NCBI RefSeq assembly: GCF_039536245.1
Contig: NZ_BAAAYN010000018.1
Location: forward strand, 62,001-126,000
Reading direction: 5' to 3'
Length of the DNA stretch: 64,000 nt
Origin: Cryptosporangium minutisporangium
GTDB lineage: Bacteria; Actinomycetota; Actinomycetes; Mycobacteriales; Cryptosporangiaceae
Shown here piece by piece: positions 52,521-61,011 of the stretch. The notes under the pieces were generated by a model. It worked only from the letters and a program-made list of their open reading frames with translations, did no database searches and had not been told where the DNA came from. The position numbers and the translations under genes were made by a program. Numbering within the stretch: position 1 is the first letter of the stretch; each line of letters opens with the position of its first letter.

Positions 52521-52892
52521 ATGGAGAAGAACGGTTGGCCGGCCTCGCAGAGCCGGGTCACCTGCACCGTGGCCCCGGGCCTGGTGACGATCACGCTGAC
52601 CGGTGAGATCGACCTTCTGGTCAACGAGGCCCTGGAATCGGCGCTCACCACCGCCACGGAGGCCCAGCCGTCCGACGTCGTCGTCGACCTCGGCGGTGTG
52701 ACGTTCATCGGTTCGCAGGCGCTGAGTTTCCTGGTCCGGTTGCACCACGTGGCCGCCGAGCAGGGCCGCATGACGACGCTGCAGCAGGTCCCGTCGATGG
52801 TCCGCAAGGCGATGATGACGGTCGGGCTCGACCTGCTGTTCGCGCTGGACGGCGCGGCACCGGTCCCCGCGGACCAGCCCGAAGCCCACTAA
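52521..52892 (+). CDS. STAS-domain protein with altered phosphorylation motif
   Basis: A 123-residue STAS fold protein: GLVTITLTGEIDLLVNEALE, then VVVDLGGVTFIGSQALSFLV. The usual Asp-Ser-Thr-Gly is Gly-Ser-Gln-Ala here; Ser65 is kept but the preceding Asp and the Thr are lost, so kinase recognition may differ. ATG 52521 follows AGGAGGA. Possibly part of a partner-switching network with the other STAS protein and the SpoIIE-type phosphatase. Confidence 0.85.
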   Translation: MEKNGWPASQSRVTCTVAPGLVTITLTGEIDLLVNEALESALTTATEAQPSDVVVDLGGVTFIGSQALSFLVRLHHVAAEQGRMTTLQQVPSMVRKAMMTVGLDLLFALDGAAPVPADQPEAH

Positions 52893-53075
52893 GCGGACCG
52901 GGACCAGACCCCGGATCCGCGGCTGCGGCCCGCGCCGGCCGACGCACCCGGCCGACCCACGTGGCGTAACCGATCCAGTGACCCTGCGCACAGTTCGTCA
53001 GCCGCGCTGCTCCGCGAGGGTGAGCCACGACCTCGCGGATTTCGGGTCAGCGCGGGATCGGGTGACAATGGGTGC

Positions 53076-54275
53076 ATGCTGAAGGCACTGCTGCTGGAGA
53101 ACCTGCACCCCCACGCCGAGGCGATCCTCAGCGCGGCCGGCGTCGAGGTCGACGCGCGGTCCGGCGCGCTCGACGAGTCGGAGCTCATCGATGCGCTGTC
53201 CGGAGTCCACCTGCTCGGCATCCGGTCGAAGACCCAGGTGACTGAGACGGTGCTGGAGAAGGCGCCCGACCTGCTGGCGATCGGTGCCTTCTGCATCGGC
53301 ACCAATCAGATCGACCTGGTCTCCGCCGCCGGGCGCGGCATCGCTGTCTTCAACGCGCCGTTCTCCAACACGCGCAGTGTCGTCGAGCTCGCTCTGGCCG
53401 AGATCGTCGCGCTCACCCGTCGCCTGACCGACAAGAACAAGGCGCTGCACGACGGTGTCTGGGACAAGTCGGCCGAGGGCAGCCACGAGGTGCGCGGGCG
53501 TCGGCTCGGCATCGTCGGCTACGGCAACATCGGCAGCCAGCTCTCGGTGCTCGCCGAGGCCCTCGGTATGTCCGTCGGCTTCTACGACACCGCCGAGAAG
53601 CTCGCGCTGGGTAACGCCCGCCGCTACAGCAACCTCGACGACCTGCTCGACTGGGCCGACGTCGTCACGCTGCACGTCGACGGCCGGTCGGGCAACGCGG
53701 GCCTGTTCGGCGACGCCCAGTTCGCGCGGATGCGTCAGGGCGCGATCTTCCTCAACCTCTCCCGCGGTTTCGTCGTGGACCACGAGGCGCTGCGCGCGCA
53801 CATCGTCAGCGGCCACCTCGCCGGCGCGGCCGTCGACGTGTTCCCGCACGAGCCGAAGCGGCGCGGCGACGAGTTCCACTCGGATCTGCGCGGCCTGCCG
53901 AACGTCATCCTGACTCCGCACATCGGTGGCTCCACCGAGGAGGCGCAGGAGGACATCGGGCGGTTCGTCGCCGGCAAGCTGCGCCGACACCGACAGACCG
54001 GCAGCACGACGCTGAGCGTCAACCTGCCGCCGCTGAACCTGGAGCCGACGCCCGGCACCCACCGCCTGGCCCACCTGCACCGGAACACGCCGGGCGTGCT
54101 CGCGACCGTCAACCGGATCATGGCCGAGCACGGCGTCAACATCGAGGGCCAGCTGCTCAACACCCGCGGCGAGCTCGGCTACGTCGTCACCGACGTGCCG
54201 GGCGTGCTCTCCGACGAGGTCCTCGCCGCGCTCGAGGCGATGCCGGAGACGGTCTGCCTCCGTCAGCTCGGCTGA
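53076..54275 (+). CDS. serA: D-3-phosphoglycerate dehydrogenase (E. coli-type SerA)
   Basis: A 399-residue enzyme for the first step of serine synthesis. Substrate-binding IRSKTQVTETVLE; FCIGTNQIDL; NAD site GIVGYGNIGSQL; catalytic Arg in NLSRGFVVD and His in LTPHIGGSTEEAQ; C-terminal ACT domain (HRNTPGVLATVNRIMAEHGV) that binds serine for feedback control. It lacks the extra intervening domain of mycobacterial SerA and thus resembles the E. coli type. ATG 53076; monocistronic by position. Confidence 0.93.
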   Translation: MLKALLLENLHPHAEAILSAAGVEVDARSGALDESELIDALSGVHLLGIRSKTQVTETVLEKAPDLLAIGAFCIGTNQIDLVSAAGRGIAVFNAPFSNTRSVVELALAEIVALTRRLTDKNKALHDGVWDKSAEGSHEVRGRRLGIVGYGNIGSQLSVLAEALGMSVGFYDTAEKLALGNARRYSNLDDLLDWADVVTLHVDGRSGNAGLFGDAQFARMRQGAIFLNLSRGFVVDHEALRAHIVSGHLAGAAVDVFPHEPKRRGDEFHSDLRGLPNVILTPHIGGSTEEAQEDIGRFVAGKLRRHRQTGSTTLSVNLPPLNLEPTPGTHRLAHLHRNTPGVLATVNRIMAEHGVNIEGQLLNTRGELGYVVTDVPGVLSDEVLAALEAMPETVCLRQLG

Positions 54276-54469
54276 CCCTCCAGCCCGCGCCTCGCGCATA
54301 CCCGCAACCGGCGAACCTGGGACGACACGGCGTCCCGGGTTGTCCGGGGTCCGCGGTCATGACACCGTTCTGGCTGGCGAATGCTGGGCCGCCCGGTCCG
54401 GGCTCCGTCTCCTGACGCCCCACCGTTCGTCGCGGAACGGTCGGCCCGAGGCGGACGGAGCGGACAGCG

Positions 54470-56494
54470 GTGAAGCGCGCCAGGCGAACCCTGCTTCGGC
54501 GGACGGTTCAGGGCAGACGTCGGGTCTGGATCGCCGGACCGGGCCGTTGGGCAATCGGCGTGCTGCTGCCGCTCGCCCCGGCGTTGGTAATCGCGACCAC
54601 CCCGGCCGCCGAGGCGATCCCGGGCTTCCTCTTCTTGATCGCGGTCGTCGCCTCGACCGTGATCGGTGGCCGTGGTCCCGGCCTGCTCGCCGCCGTCACG
54701 GCCACCGCCGCGCTGATCGCGACGGTGGACCTGCCCGAGCCGCGGACTTCTGACGACGACCGCCTCGAGTGGCTCTGGGCGGCGGTGTTTCTCCTGCTCA
54801 CGTCGCTCGCGGTCATATGGCTCGACAACCTGCTCGGGGACGCCGCTCGACGCGCCACCGCGGTGCTGGACCCGTTGTTCGAGGCGGCACCGGTCGGCAT
54901 CGCGCTGTTCGACCGCGATCTTCGGTTCGTTCGGGTGAACGCGGCGTTCGCCCGAACGAGTGGGCGACCGCCGATGGCGCACCTCGGGCGGACGCTCGCC
55001 GAGGTGATCCCGGACGTTTCCACCGAACTGGCCGCGCAGCTCCGCTCGGTGCTCACCGCGGGCACGGTCCTTCGGCACCAGCTGCTCACCGTGACGACGC
55101 CAGCCGGTACCGCCCGGCAGCTGATGGTGGACGCCTTCCCGGTCCGCCTGTCGGGTGGACCGGGCGGCTCGATCACCGGAGTCGGCGCGGTCGTGTCGGA
55201 CCTCACCGAGCGATACCGGATGGAGCAGCTGGAGCGCGAAGCCGAGCGGATGCAGGCGACCGAACGGCTCAGCCACCGCCTGCTCGAGTCGCAGCGGATC
55301 GCTCAGCTCGCCGGTTTCGAGGTCAACCTCGCCGCCCAGCGCAGCATCTGGTCGGAGGAGCTGTGCACGCTGATGGGTCTGGACTCGCCGCCGGCGACGG
55401 AGGACGAGGTTCGCGCTCGCATCCACCCGGACGAGATCGAGCGCCTGACCGCGATGCAGGCGCGGGCGATCGCGACCGGCGCTCCGTTCACCGTGGAGAC
55501 CCGGATGATTCGTGCGGACGGTGCGGTTCGGGAGATGCTGGTGCACGGCGAGGCGGTGCGTGCCGGCGACGACCCGGAGGCCGAGGTCGTCGGTCTCTGG
55601 GGTGTCGTGCAGGACGTCACCGACGCGAAGGCCACCGAGGACGAGCTGTACGCCGCGCAGGGCGAGCTGGTCGCGGCACAGCGGGACGTCGCCGAGGCAC
55701 GCGCGGAGATCCTGGCCGAACGCCGGGTGCTGGAACTCTTCCAGCGGGCGATGCTGCCGACCTCGCTGCCCGACATACCGGGTGGAGCGCTGAAGGCCGA
55801 CTATCTCTCGGTCGCCGACCGGATCGACGTCGGCGGCGACTGGTACGACGCGTTCCCGCTGCCGGACGGCCGGATCGCGCTGTCCGTGGGTGACGTCATC
55901 GGTCACGACCAGCACGCCGCAGCGATCATGGGCCAGATCCGTTCGGTCAACCGCGGTTACGCGCTGGAGGACCCGGACCCGGGTGGGGTGCTCACCCGGC
56001 TGAATCGGTTGCTGACCCTCGGCTACCCGGCCGGAACGCTGGTCAGCGCCGTCGTCTGCGTGTACGACCCCGGCATCGGCTCGCTCCGGTGGGCCAACGC
56101 CGGCCACCCGTACCCGCTGCTCGCCCCCGCCCCGGCGCCGGAGGCGTGTCCGCACGTGACCGTCCTGGGGACCGCCGACCCGATCCTCGGCGCGTCCGCT
56201 ACCCGGACGTACTCCAGCCGGACGCTGGCGGTGCCCGAGGGCGGCACGTTGCTCCTGTACACGGACGGCTTGATCGAGCGCCGGTACACCGACCTGCGGG
56301 TCAGTCAGGAGAAACTCGCCACGCTCCTGTCCCAGATCGTGTCGGCCCCGGGTCCGGTCTCGGTCGACGACGTCATCGACGGCGTCACGTCCGGAATGTT
56401 GGCCGACGGAGTCTTGGAGGACGACGTCTGCGTGCTCGCACTCCAGCGCGGCGTGGAGGGCGACTGTCTGCCTCCGCCCGGCTCCCCCGGGTGA
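54470..56494 (+). CDS. Membrane-bound PAS sensor with SpoIIE-type PP2C phosphatase
   Basis: A 674-residue protein from GTG 54470. About four membrane helices at 25-120 (DUF4118-like), PAS 1 at about 135-255 (PVGIALFDRDLRFVRVNAAF), PAS 2 at about 285-400 (IWSEELCTLMGLD), a coiled linker and a PP2C_SpoIIE domain from about 425 (VGGDWYDAFPLPDGR, SVGDVIGHDQHAA, LLLYTDGLIER, EDDVCVLAL) with the metal-binding Asp residues. It probably dephosphorylates a STAS anti-anti-sigma factor in response to a signal; two STAS genes lie within 7 kb upstream. Confidence 0.9.
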   Translation: MKRARRTLLRRTVQGRRRVWIAGPGRWAIGVLLPLAPALVIATTPAAEAIPGFLFLIAVVASTVIGGRGPGLLAAVTATAALIATVDLPEPRTSDDDRLEWLWAAVFLLLTSLAVIWLDNLLGDAARRATAVLDPLFEAAPVGIALFDRDLRFVRVNAAFARTSGRPPMAHLGRTLAEVIPDVSTELAAQLRSVLTAGTVLRHQLLTVTTPAGTARQLMVDAFPVRLSGGPGGSITGVGAVVSDLTERYRMEQLEREAERMQATERLSHRLLESQRIAQLAGFEVNLAAQRSIWSEELCTLMGLDSPPATEDEVRARIHPDEIERLTAMQARAIATGAPFTVETRMIRADGAVREMLVHGEAVRAGDDPEAEVVGLWGVVQDVTDAKATEDELYAAQGELVAAQRDVAEARAEILAERRVLELFQRAMLPTSLPDIPGGALKADYLSVADRIDVGGDWYDAFPLPDGRIALSVGDVIGHDQHAAAIMGQIRSVNRGYALEDPDPGGVLTRLNRLLTLGYPAGTLVSAVVCVYDPGIGSLRWANAGHPYPLLAPAPAPEACPHVTVLGTADPILGASATRTYSSRTLAVPEGGTLLLYTDGLIERRYTDLRVSQEKLATLLSQIVSAPGPVSVDDVIDGVTSGMLADGVLEDDVCVLALQRGVEGDCLPPPGSPG

Positions 56495-56570
56495 CTCGCC
56501 GAACCGGGTCTTGGCGCATCGTCACGTAGGGTGGTGGTTACCGCCACCGTCGAGAGGGTCTCGTCCGCCG

Positions 56571-57092
56571 ATGACACACGCCACCGGAGCGCGGCCCCTG
56601 GGGCCGACCGTCGGCGTGCGAGCACGACGGGCCGTCGCGCGGCTCGCGATGGCGCTGTGCACGGCGTTGATCGCTGCCGGAGGCCTCGGCGCGGTCGCCG
56701 TACCCGCGGTCGCGACGGCACTCGGCGCCCCGGGCTGGGGTACACCCGGCCCGAGTACCAGCGGCCTGGGTGCAGCCGGGTCCGGCAGCGGCTCCGGCTT
56801 CGTGGTGGGAGCGACGCCCGCCACGGTCCGCGCGGCTACGCACGCGTCGGCGCGTGGCACCGCGAGCCGCGCCCGTCCGCAGAGGCAGCAGGAGAACTCC
56901 AAGCCTGCGTTCACGACCGCCCAGCGAATCCACGCGGACGTGCTCCCGGCCGGCACGACGGTGGGGCGGATTGGGCTCGCCGAGCCGCTGCTCCCCGCCG
57001 GCCGCACGCTGACCGACGCGCCCAGCCGAGCCCCGCCGGCACCGGCCGGCCTTCCCGACACCCGCGCACCACCCGCCTCCGGACGCTCCTGA
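56571..57092 (+). CDS. Hypothetical secreted or anchored low-complexity protein
   Basis: A 173-residue protein from ATG 56571. A basic N-terminus with a hydrophobic stretch (RLAMALCTALIAAGGLGAVA) suggests export; the remainder is Gly/Ser/Ala/Pro-rich with little predicted structure. No family recognised. Coding potential rests mainly on frame and context (it precedes secDF by 66 bp), so it is tentative. Confidence 0.45.
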   Translation: MTHATGARPLGPTVGVRARRAVARLAMALCTALIAAGGLGAVAVPAVATALGAPGWGTPGPSTSGLGAAGSGSGSGFVVGATPATVRAATHASARGTASRARPQRQQENSKPAFTTAQRIHADVLPAGTTVGRIGLAEPLLPAGRTLTDAPSRAPPAPAGLPDTRAPPASGRS

Positions 57093-57158
57093 GCCGTCCG
57101 GCGCCCGCCGCATTCCCGAGCGCGCGCCGGTAACCGCCTCTCGTCCGGAGGACCATTC

Positions 57159-59546
57159 ATGAAACGCGCCAGCCTGGCGCGCGCGTTGTTCGCGTGCGCC
57201 GTCATCGCCGTCTCCGTCTACCTCACCGTCACCGCCAGCCCGAGGCTGGGCCTCGACCTGCGGGGCGGGACCCAGATCGTGCTCGAAACCAAGAACACCT
57301 CAACGACCCGAGCCGACGCCGAAGCGACCGACCGCACGGTGGAAGTGCTCCGCCGCCGGATCGACGCGCTCGGCGTGACCGAGCCGACGATCACCCGCTC
57401 CGGTGAGAACCGGATCATCGTCGAACTGCCCGGCGTCCAAGATCCGGCCGAGGCCGCCGCCGTGATCGGGCGCACCGCCCAGCTCACCGTGCGGCCGGTC
57501 CTCGGGCCCGCCGAGGCCGCCGCCGCGACACCGACTCCCGACGCGAGCCCGGACGCCACCCCCGACGCGACCGGCGGGGCTCCGGCCGACGCGACCGGGG
57601 CGGCGCCGGCCGACCCGGCGGCGGAGGTCACGCTGACCGATGATGCGGGAATTCCGCTCCGCCTCGGTCCGGCCGCGCTGACCGGGGAGGGGATCGCCGA
57701 CGCGGCGGCGTCGTTCGACGCCACGAGCGGACTCGGCTGGTTCGTCACCGTGGACTTCCGCGGCTCCGGCGAGCGGGCGTGGGAGACCGTGACCGGAACC
57801 GCGGCGTGCTCGCCGTCCGGCGATCCGCGCCGCCGCGTCGCGATCGTGCTCGACCAGGAGATCGTGTCGGCTCCGCAGGTCGGCGAGGACGTACGGTGCG
57901 ACGTCGGCATCGTCGGCGGGTCTACGCAGATCACCGGCTCGTTCACCAAGGCCGAGGCGAACGACCTCGCACTGCTCGTCAAGGCGGGCGCGCTGCCGGT
58001 GCCGGTGGAGAACGTCGAGCAGCGGACCGTCGGCCCGACGCTCGGCGCGGCCGCGATCCGGGCGAGCGCCGAGGCCGCGGCGATCGGCATCGCGCTGACC
58101 GTCGGGTTCCTGCTGCTCGTCTACCGGCTGTCCGGGCTGGTCGCCGCGTTCGCGCTGGCCGGGTACGGAGCGCTGGCCTACGGGGCGCTGACTGCGCTCG
58201 GGGCGACGCTGACGCTGCCCGGCCTGGCCGGGTTCGTGCTCGCGATCGGCATGGCGATCGACGGATGCGTGCTGATCTTCGAGCGTTCCCGGGAGGACTT
58301 CGCCGGAGGAGCCCGTAGCTTGCCGACCGCCGTCGGCAGCGGCTTCCGCAACGCGTTCTCGGCGATCGCGGACTCCAACGTCACGACGCTGCTCGCCGCC
58401 GGATTGCTGTTCTTCCTGGCGTCCGGCCCGGTCCGCGGATTCGGCGTGACGCTGTCGATCGGTGTACTCGCCTCGATGGTGAGCGCGCTGCTGTTCACCC
58501 GGATCTTGATGGAGTTGCTGATCGCATTGCCCTGGGTGCGACGTCATCCGGCATGGACCGGGCTGGCCGGGCCCGGCCGCGTGCAGCGCTGGATCACCGG
58601 GCGAGGCATCGACCTGATGCGTCACCGCAAGGTGTTCCTGGCGGGCTCGGCCGTGCTGGTCGTGGTGGCGCTGGCCGGGATCGGTATCCGCGGCCTCAAC
58701 CTCGGCGTCGAGTTCACCGGCGGCAGGCTGATGGAGTACACGACCGATCGGTCGATCGCCGTCCGCGACGCCCGGCAGGCCGTCGCTCACGCCGGCTTCC
58801 CCCGTGCGGTGGTGGTGGAGTCCGGTGACGAGGACCTGAGCGTCCGGACCGAACGGATCTCCGACGCCGAAGAGCAGCGGATTCGGACTGCGCTCGCCGA
58901 CGCGTCCGGCGGATCGGTCGAGCGGATCCGGGACGAGCAGATCGGGCCGTCGCTGGGCAGCGAACTACGGACGAAAGCGCTGATCGGGCTCGCGATCGCT
59001 CTGGCTGCGCAAGCCGCCTACCTGGCGCTGCGGTTCCGCTGGACGTTCGCGGTCGCGTCGGTCGCGGCGATGATGCACGACGTCCTGATCGTCGTCGGGC
59101 TGTTCGCGTGGCTCGGCAAGAGCCTGGACGGGGTGTTCCTGGCCGCCCTGCTCACCGTGATCGGGTACTCGGTGAACGACTCGGTAGTGATCTTCGACCG
59201 GATCCGGGAACGCTGGCGCGGCGCGAACCGTAGGGCACCTTTCGCGGACGTCGCGAACGAAGCGGTGCTGCAGACCGTGCCGCGCACGGTGAACACCGGT
59301 CTGGGCGCGCTGTTCATCCTGACCGCGCTGGCGGTGCTCGGAGGTGACTCGCTGACCGACTTCGCGATCGCGCTGCTGGTCGGCGTGATCGTCGGTACGG
59401 CGTCCTCGGCGCTGACCGCGACGCCGATGGCCGTGCTGCTGGAGAATCGCTGGCCCGGTCGGATCCGCGGTGCCGGGTCGAAGGCCGGCGGGCCGAAGAC
59501 GGGCAAGAAACGGCCCGTCCGCGCCGACAGCGGGGCGGTGGTCTGA
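57159..59546 (+). CDS. secDF: Protein translocase SecDF fusion
   Basis: A 795-residue fusion of SecD and SecF, accessory motors of the Sec translocon. SecD part: LGLDLRGGTQIVLE, P1 periplasmic region with an Ala/Pro/Thr insertion (about 122-160), VLDQEIVSAPQV, and TM4 with Asp in AIGMAIDGCVLIFERSRED (usual AVDANVLIFER). SecF part from about 490: LNLGVEFTGGRLMEY and GYSVNDSVVIFDRIRERWRG. Most actinobacteria encode separate secD and secF beside yajC/ruvB, so this is probably an additional copy. ATG 57159 follows GGAGGA. The stop shares a base with the antiporter start. Confidence 0.9.
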   Translation: MKRASLARALFACAVIAVSVYLTVTASPRLGLDLRGGTQIVLETKNTSTTRADAEATDRTVEVLRRRIDALGVTEPTITRSGENRIIVELPGVQDPAEAAAVIGRTAQLTVRPVLGPAEAAAATPTPDASPDATPDATGGAPADATGAAPADPAAEVTLTDDAGIPLRLGPAALTGEGIADAAASFDATSGLGWFVTVDFRGSGERAWETVTGTAACSPSGDPRRRVAIVLDQEIVSAPQVGEDVRCDVGIVGGSTQITGSFTKAEANDLALLVKAGALPVPVENVEQRTVGPTLGAAAIRASAEAAAIGIALTVGFLLLVYRLSGLVAAFALAGYGALAYGALTALGATLTLPGLAGFVLAIGMAIDGCVLIFERSREDFAGGARSLPTAVGSGFRNAFSAIADSNVTTLLAAGLLFFLASGPVRGFGVTLSIGVLASMVSALLFTRILMELLIALPWVRRHPAWTGLAGPGRVQRWITGRGIDLMRHRKVFLAGSAVLVVVALAGIGIRGLNLGVEFTGGRLMEYTTDRSIAVRDARQAVAHAGFPRAVVVESGDEDLSVRTERISDAEEQRIRTALADASGGSVERIRDEQIGPSLGSELRTKALIGLAIALAAQAAYLALRFRWTFAVASVAAMMHDVLIVVGLFAWLGKSLDGVFLAALLTVIGYSVNDSVVIFDRIRERWRGANRRAPFADVANEAVLQTVPRTVNTGLGALFILTALAVLGGDSLTDFAIALLVGVIVGTASSALTATPMAVLLENRWPGRIRGAGSKAGGPKTGKKRPVRADSGAVV

Positions 59547-60883
59547 TGCACACCGCTGAGATCCTGCTCGCGCTCGGTGGCGCGTTCCTCGCCGCCGGAA
59601 TACTCGCCCGGCTGGGCGCCCGGATCGGACTCCCGACGATTCCGGTGTTCGTCCTGGCCGGGGTGCTGCTCGGTCCGCACACGCCGGGGCTCGCCCTGAT
59701 CGAGGACCCGTCGCACTTCGCGCTGCTGTCCACGCTCGGCCTGATCTTCCTGCTCTTCTACCTGGGCCTGGAGTTCCATCTGGACGATCTGGTCAGCGGC
59801 GGGCGCAAGCTCGCCGTCGCCGGTCTGGGATACCTACTGCTCAACATCGGCGGCGGCCTGGCCTTCGGGTTCGCGCTCGGCTGGGGCGCCCGGGAGGCGC
59901 TCGTGCTGGCCGGGATCGTCGGTATCTCGTCCTCGGCGATCGTGAGCAAGCTGCTGATCGAACTCGGGCGGCTGCGCAACCCGGAGTCCCGGTTGATCCT
60001 CGGCATCATCGTGGTCGAGGACGTGTTCCTGGCCTTCTACCTGGCGGCGCTCCAGCCGGTTCTGGGGGACGCCGACAGCCTCGCCGCCGCGGCGCTCCAG
60101 TTCGGCGTCGCGTTCGCGTTCCTCGCGCTGCTGTTCGGGCTGGCGCGGTGGGGTACCCGCTTGGTGTCCCGGCTGCTCGACGTCCGGGCGGACGAGCTGC
60201 TGGTCGTGATGTTCGTCGGGCTGGCGGTCGTGGCTGCCGGAGCCGCCGAGGAGCTCGGGGTGTCGGACGCGATCGGGGCCTTCATGATCGGCCTCGTGAT
60301 CGGGTCGACGCCCCACGCGGAGCGGGTGACCACGTTGGTCCACCCCCTGCGGGACGCGTTCGCGGCGCTGTTCTTCTTCACGTTCGGGTTGACGATCGAC
60401 CCGGGTGACGTGGTGTCGGTGGCGGGCCCGATCGCGGTGGCGGTCGTCCTCACGATCGGGCTGAACCTGGTGGCAGGACTGGGAGCCGCGCGCCTGTACG
60501 GGTTCGACCGGCGCGCTGGGACCAACGTCGCGGTGACCGTGCTGACCCGGGGCGAGTTCTCGATCGTGCTCGGCACGCTGGCGATCGGTGCCGGGCTCGA
60601 CTCGCGGGTCGCGGCTTTCGCAGCCGGATACGTGCTCGTGCTGGCGATCATCGGGCCGCTGGCCGTGGTCCGTACCGAGTGGCTGGCCCAATTCGTGCCG
60701 TCCCGGCTCCTGCCCGCGGCCGTTCCCGGGCCGGACGGGACGCCGGCACCAGCGGTGCTGCCGGCCGCCTCCACGGCGCAGACCAGCATCGGTGCCGACG
60801 AACTCGTCGCACCGACGCGGGAGGCGACGCCCGAGCCCGCGAGGGAGCCCGATCCGGCGTCGGGACCGGTCGGCAAAGGCTGA
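59546..60883 (+). CDS. Cation:proton antiporter, CPA2/Kef type
   Basis: A 445-residue antiporter with about twelve helices: GLIFLLFYLGLEFHLDDLVS, GIVGISSSAIVSKLLIELGR, ILGIIVVEDVFLAFYLAAL, GAFMIGLVIGSTPHAE and VTVLTRGEFSIVLGTLA. The C-terminal about 55 residues are Pro/Ala/Glu-rich and soluble; no TrkA domain is present. Likely K+/H+ or Na+/H+ exchange. It is translationally coupled to secDF (TGATG). Confidence 0.88.
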   Translation: MHTAEILLALGGAFLAAGILARLGARIGLPTIPVFVLAGVLLGPHTPGLALIEDPSHFALLSTLGLIFLLFYLGLEFHLDDLVSGGRKLAVAGLGYLLLNIGGGLAFGFALGWGAREALVLAGIVGISSSAIVSKLLIELGRLRNPESRLILGIIVVEDVFLAFYLAALQPVLGDADSLAAAALQFGVAFAFLALLFGLARWGTRLVSRLLDVRADELLVVMFVGLAVVAAGAAEELGVSDAIGAFMIGLVIGSTPHAERVTTLVHPLRDAFAALFFFTFGLTIDPGDVVSVAGPIAVAVVLTIGLNLVAGLGAARLYGFDRRAGTNVAVTVLTRGEFSIVLGTLAIGAGLDSRVAAFAAGYVLVLAIIGPLAVVRTEWLAQFVPSRLLPAAVPGPDGTPAPAVLPAASTAQTSIGADELVAPTREATPEPAREPDPASGPVGKG

Positions 60884-60884
60884 A

Positions 60885-60914
60885 CCTGCTGACCTGCTGA
60901 CCTGCTGACCTGCT
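60885..60914. repeat. 8-bp tandem repeat after the antiporter gene
   Basis: CCTGCTGA is repeated 3.75 times immediately after the antiporter stop codon. A simple slippage-type repeat with no evident function. Confidence 0.75.
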
Positions 60915-61011
60915 CTCCGATGCCGGGGCGGATCCGGAAACTTTCCCTCCGCCCCGTCATCGGGCTGTGGACAACGAGGAAATGGTCGTACGTCAGTTCT
61001 AATCTTCGTCC

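Noticed and set aside
23556-60974. Two DnaA-box-like sites (TGTGGACAA at 23556 and 60966) as sign of an origin
   Set aside because: They are single sites 37 kb apart with no cluster of boxes and no dnaA/dnaN genes, so no origin can be claimed.
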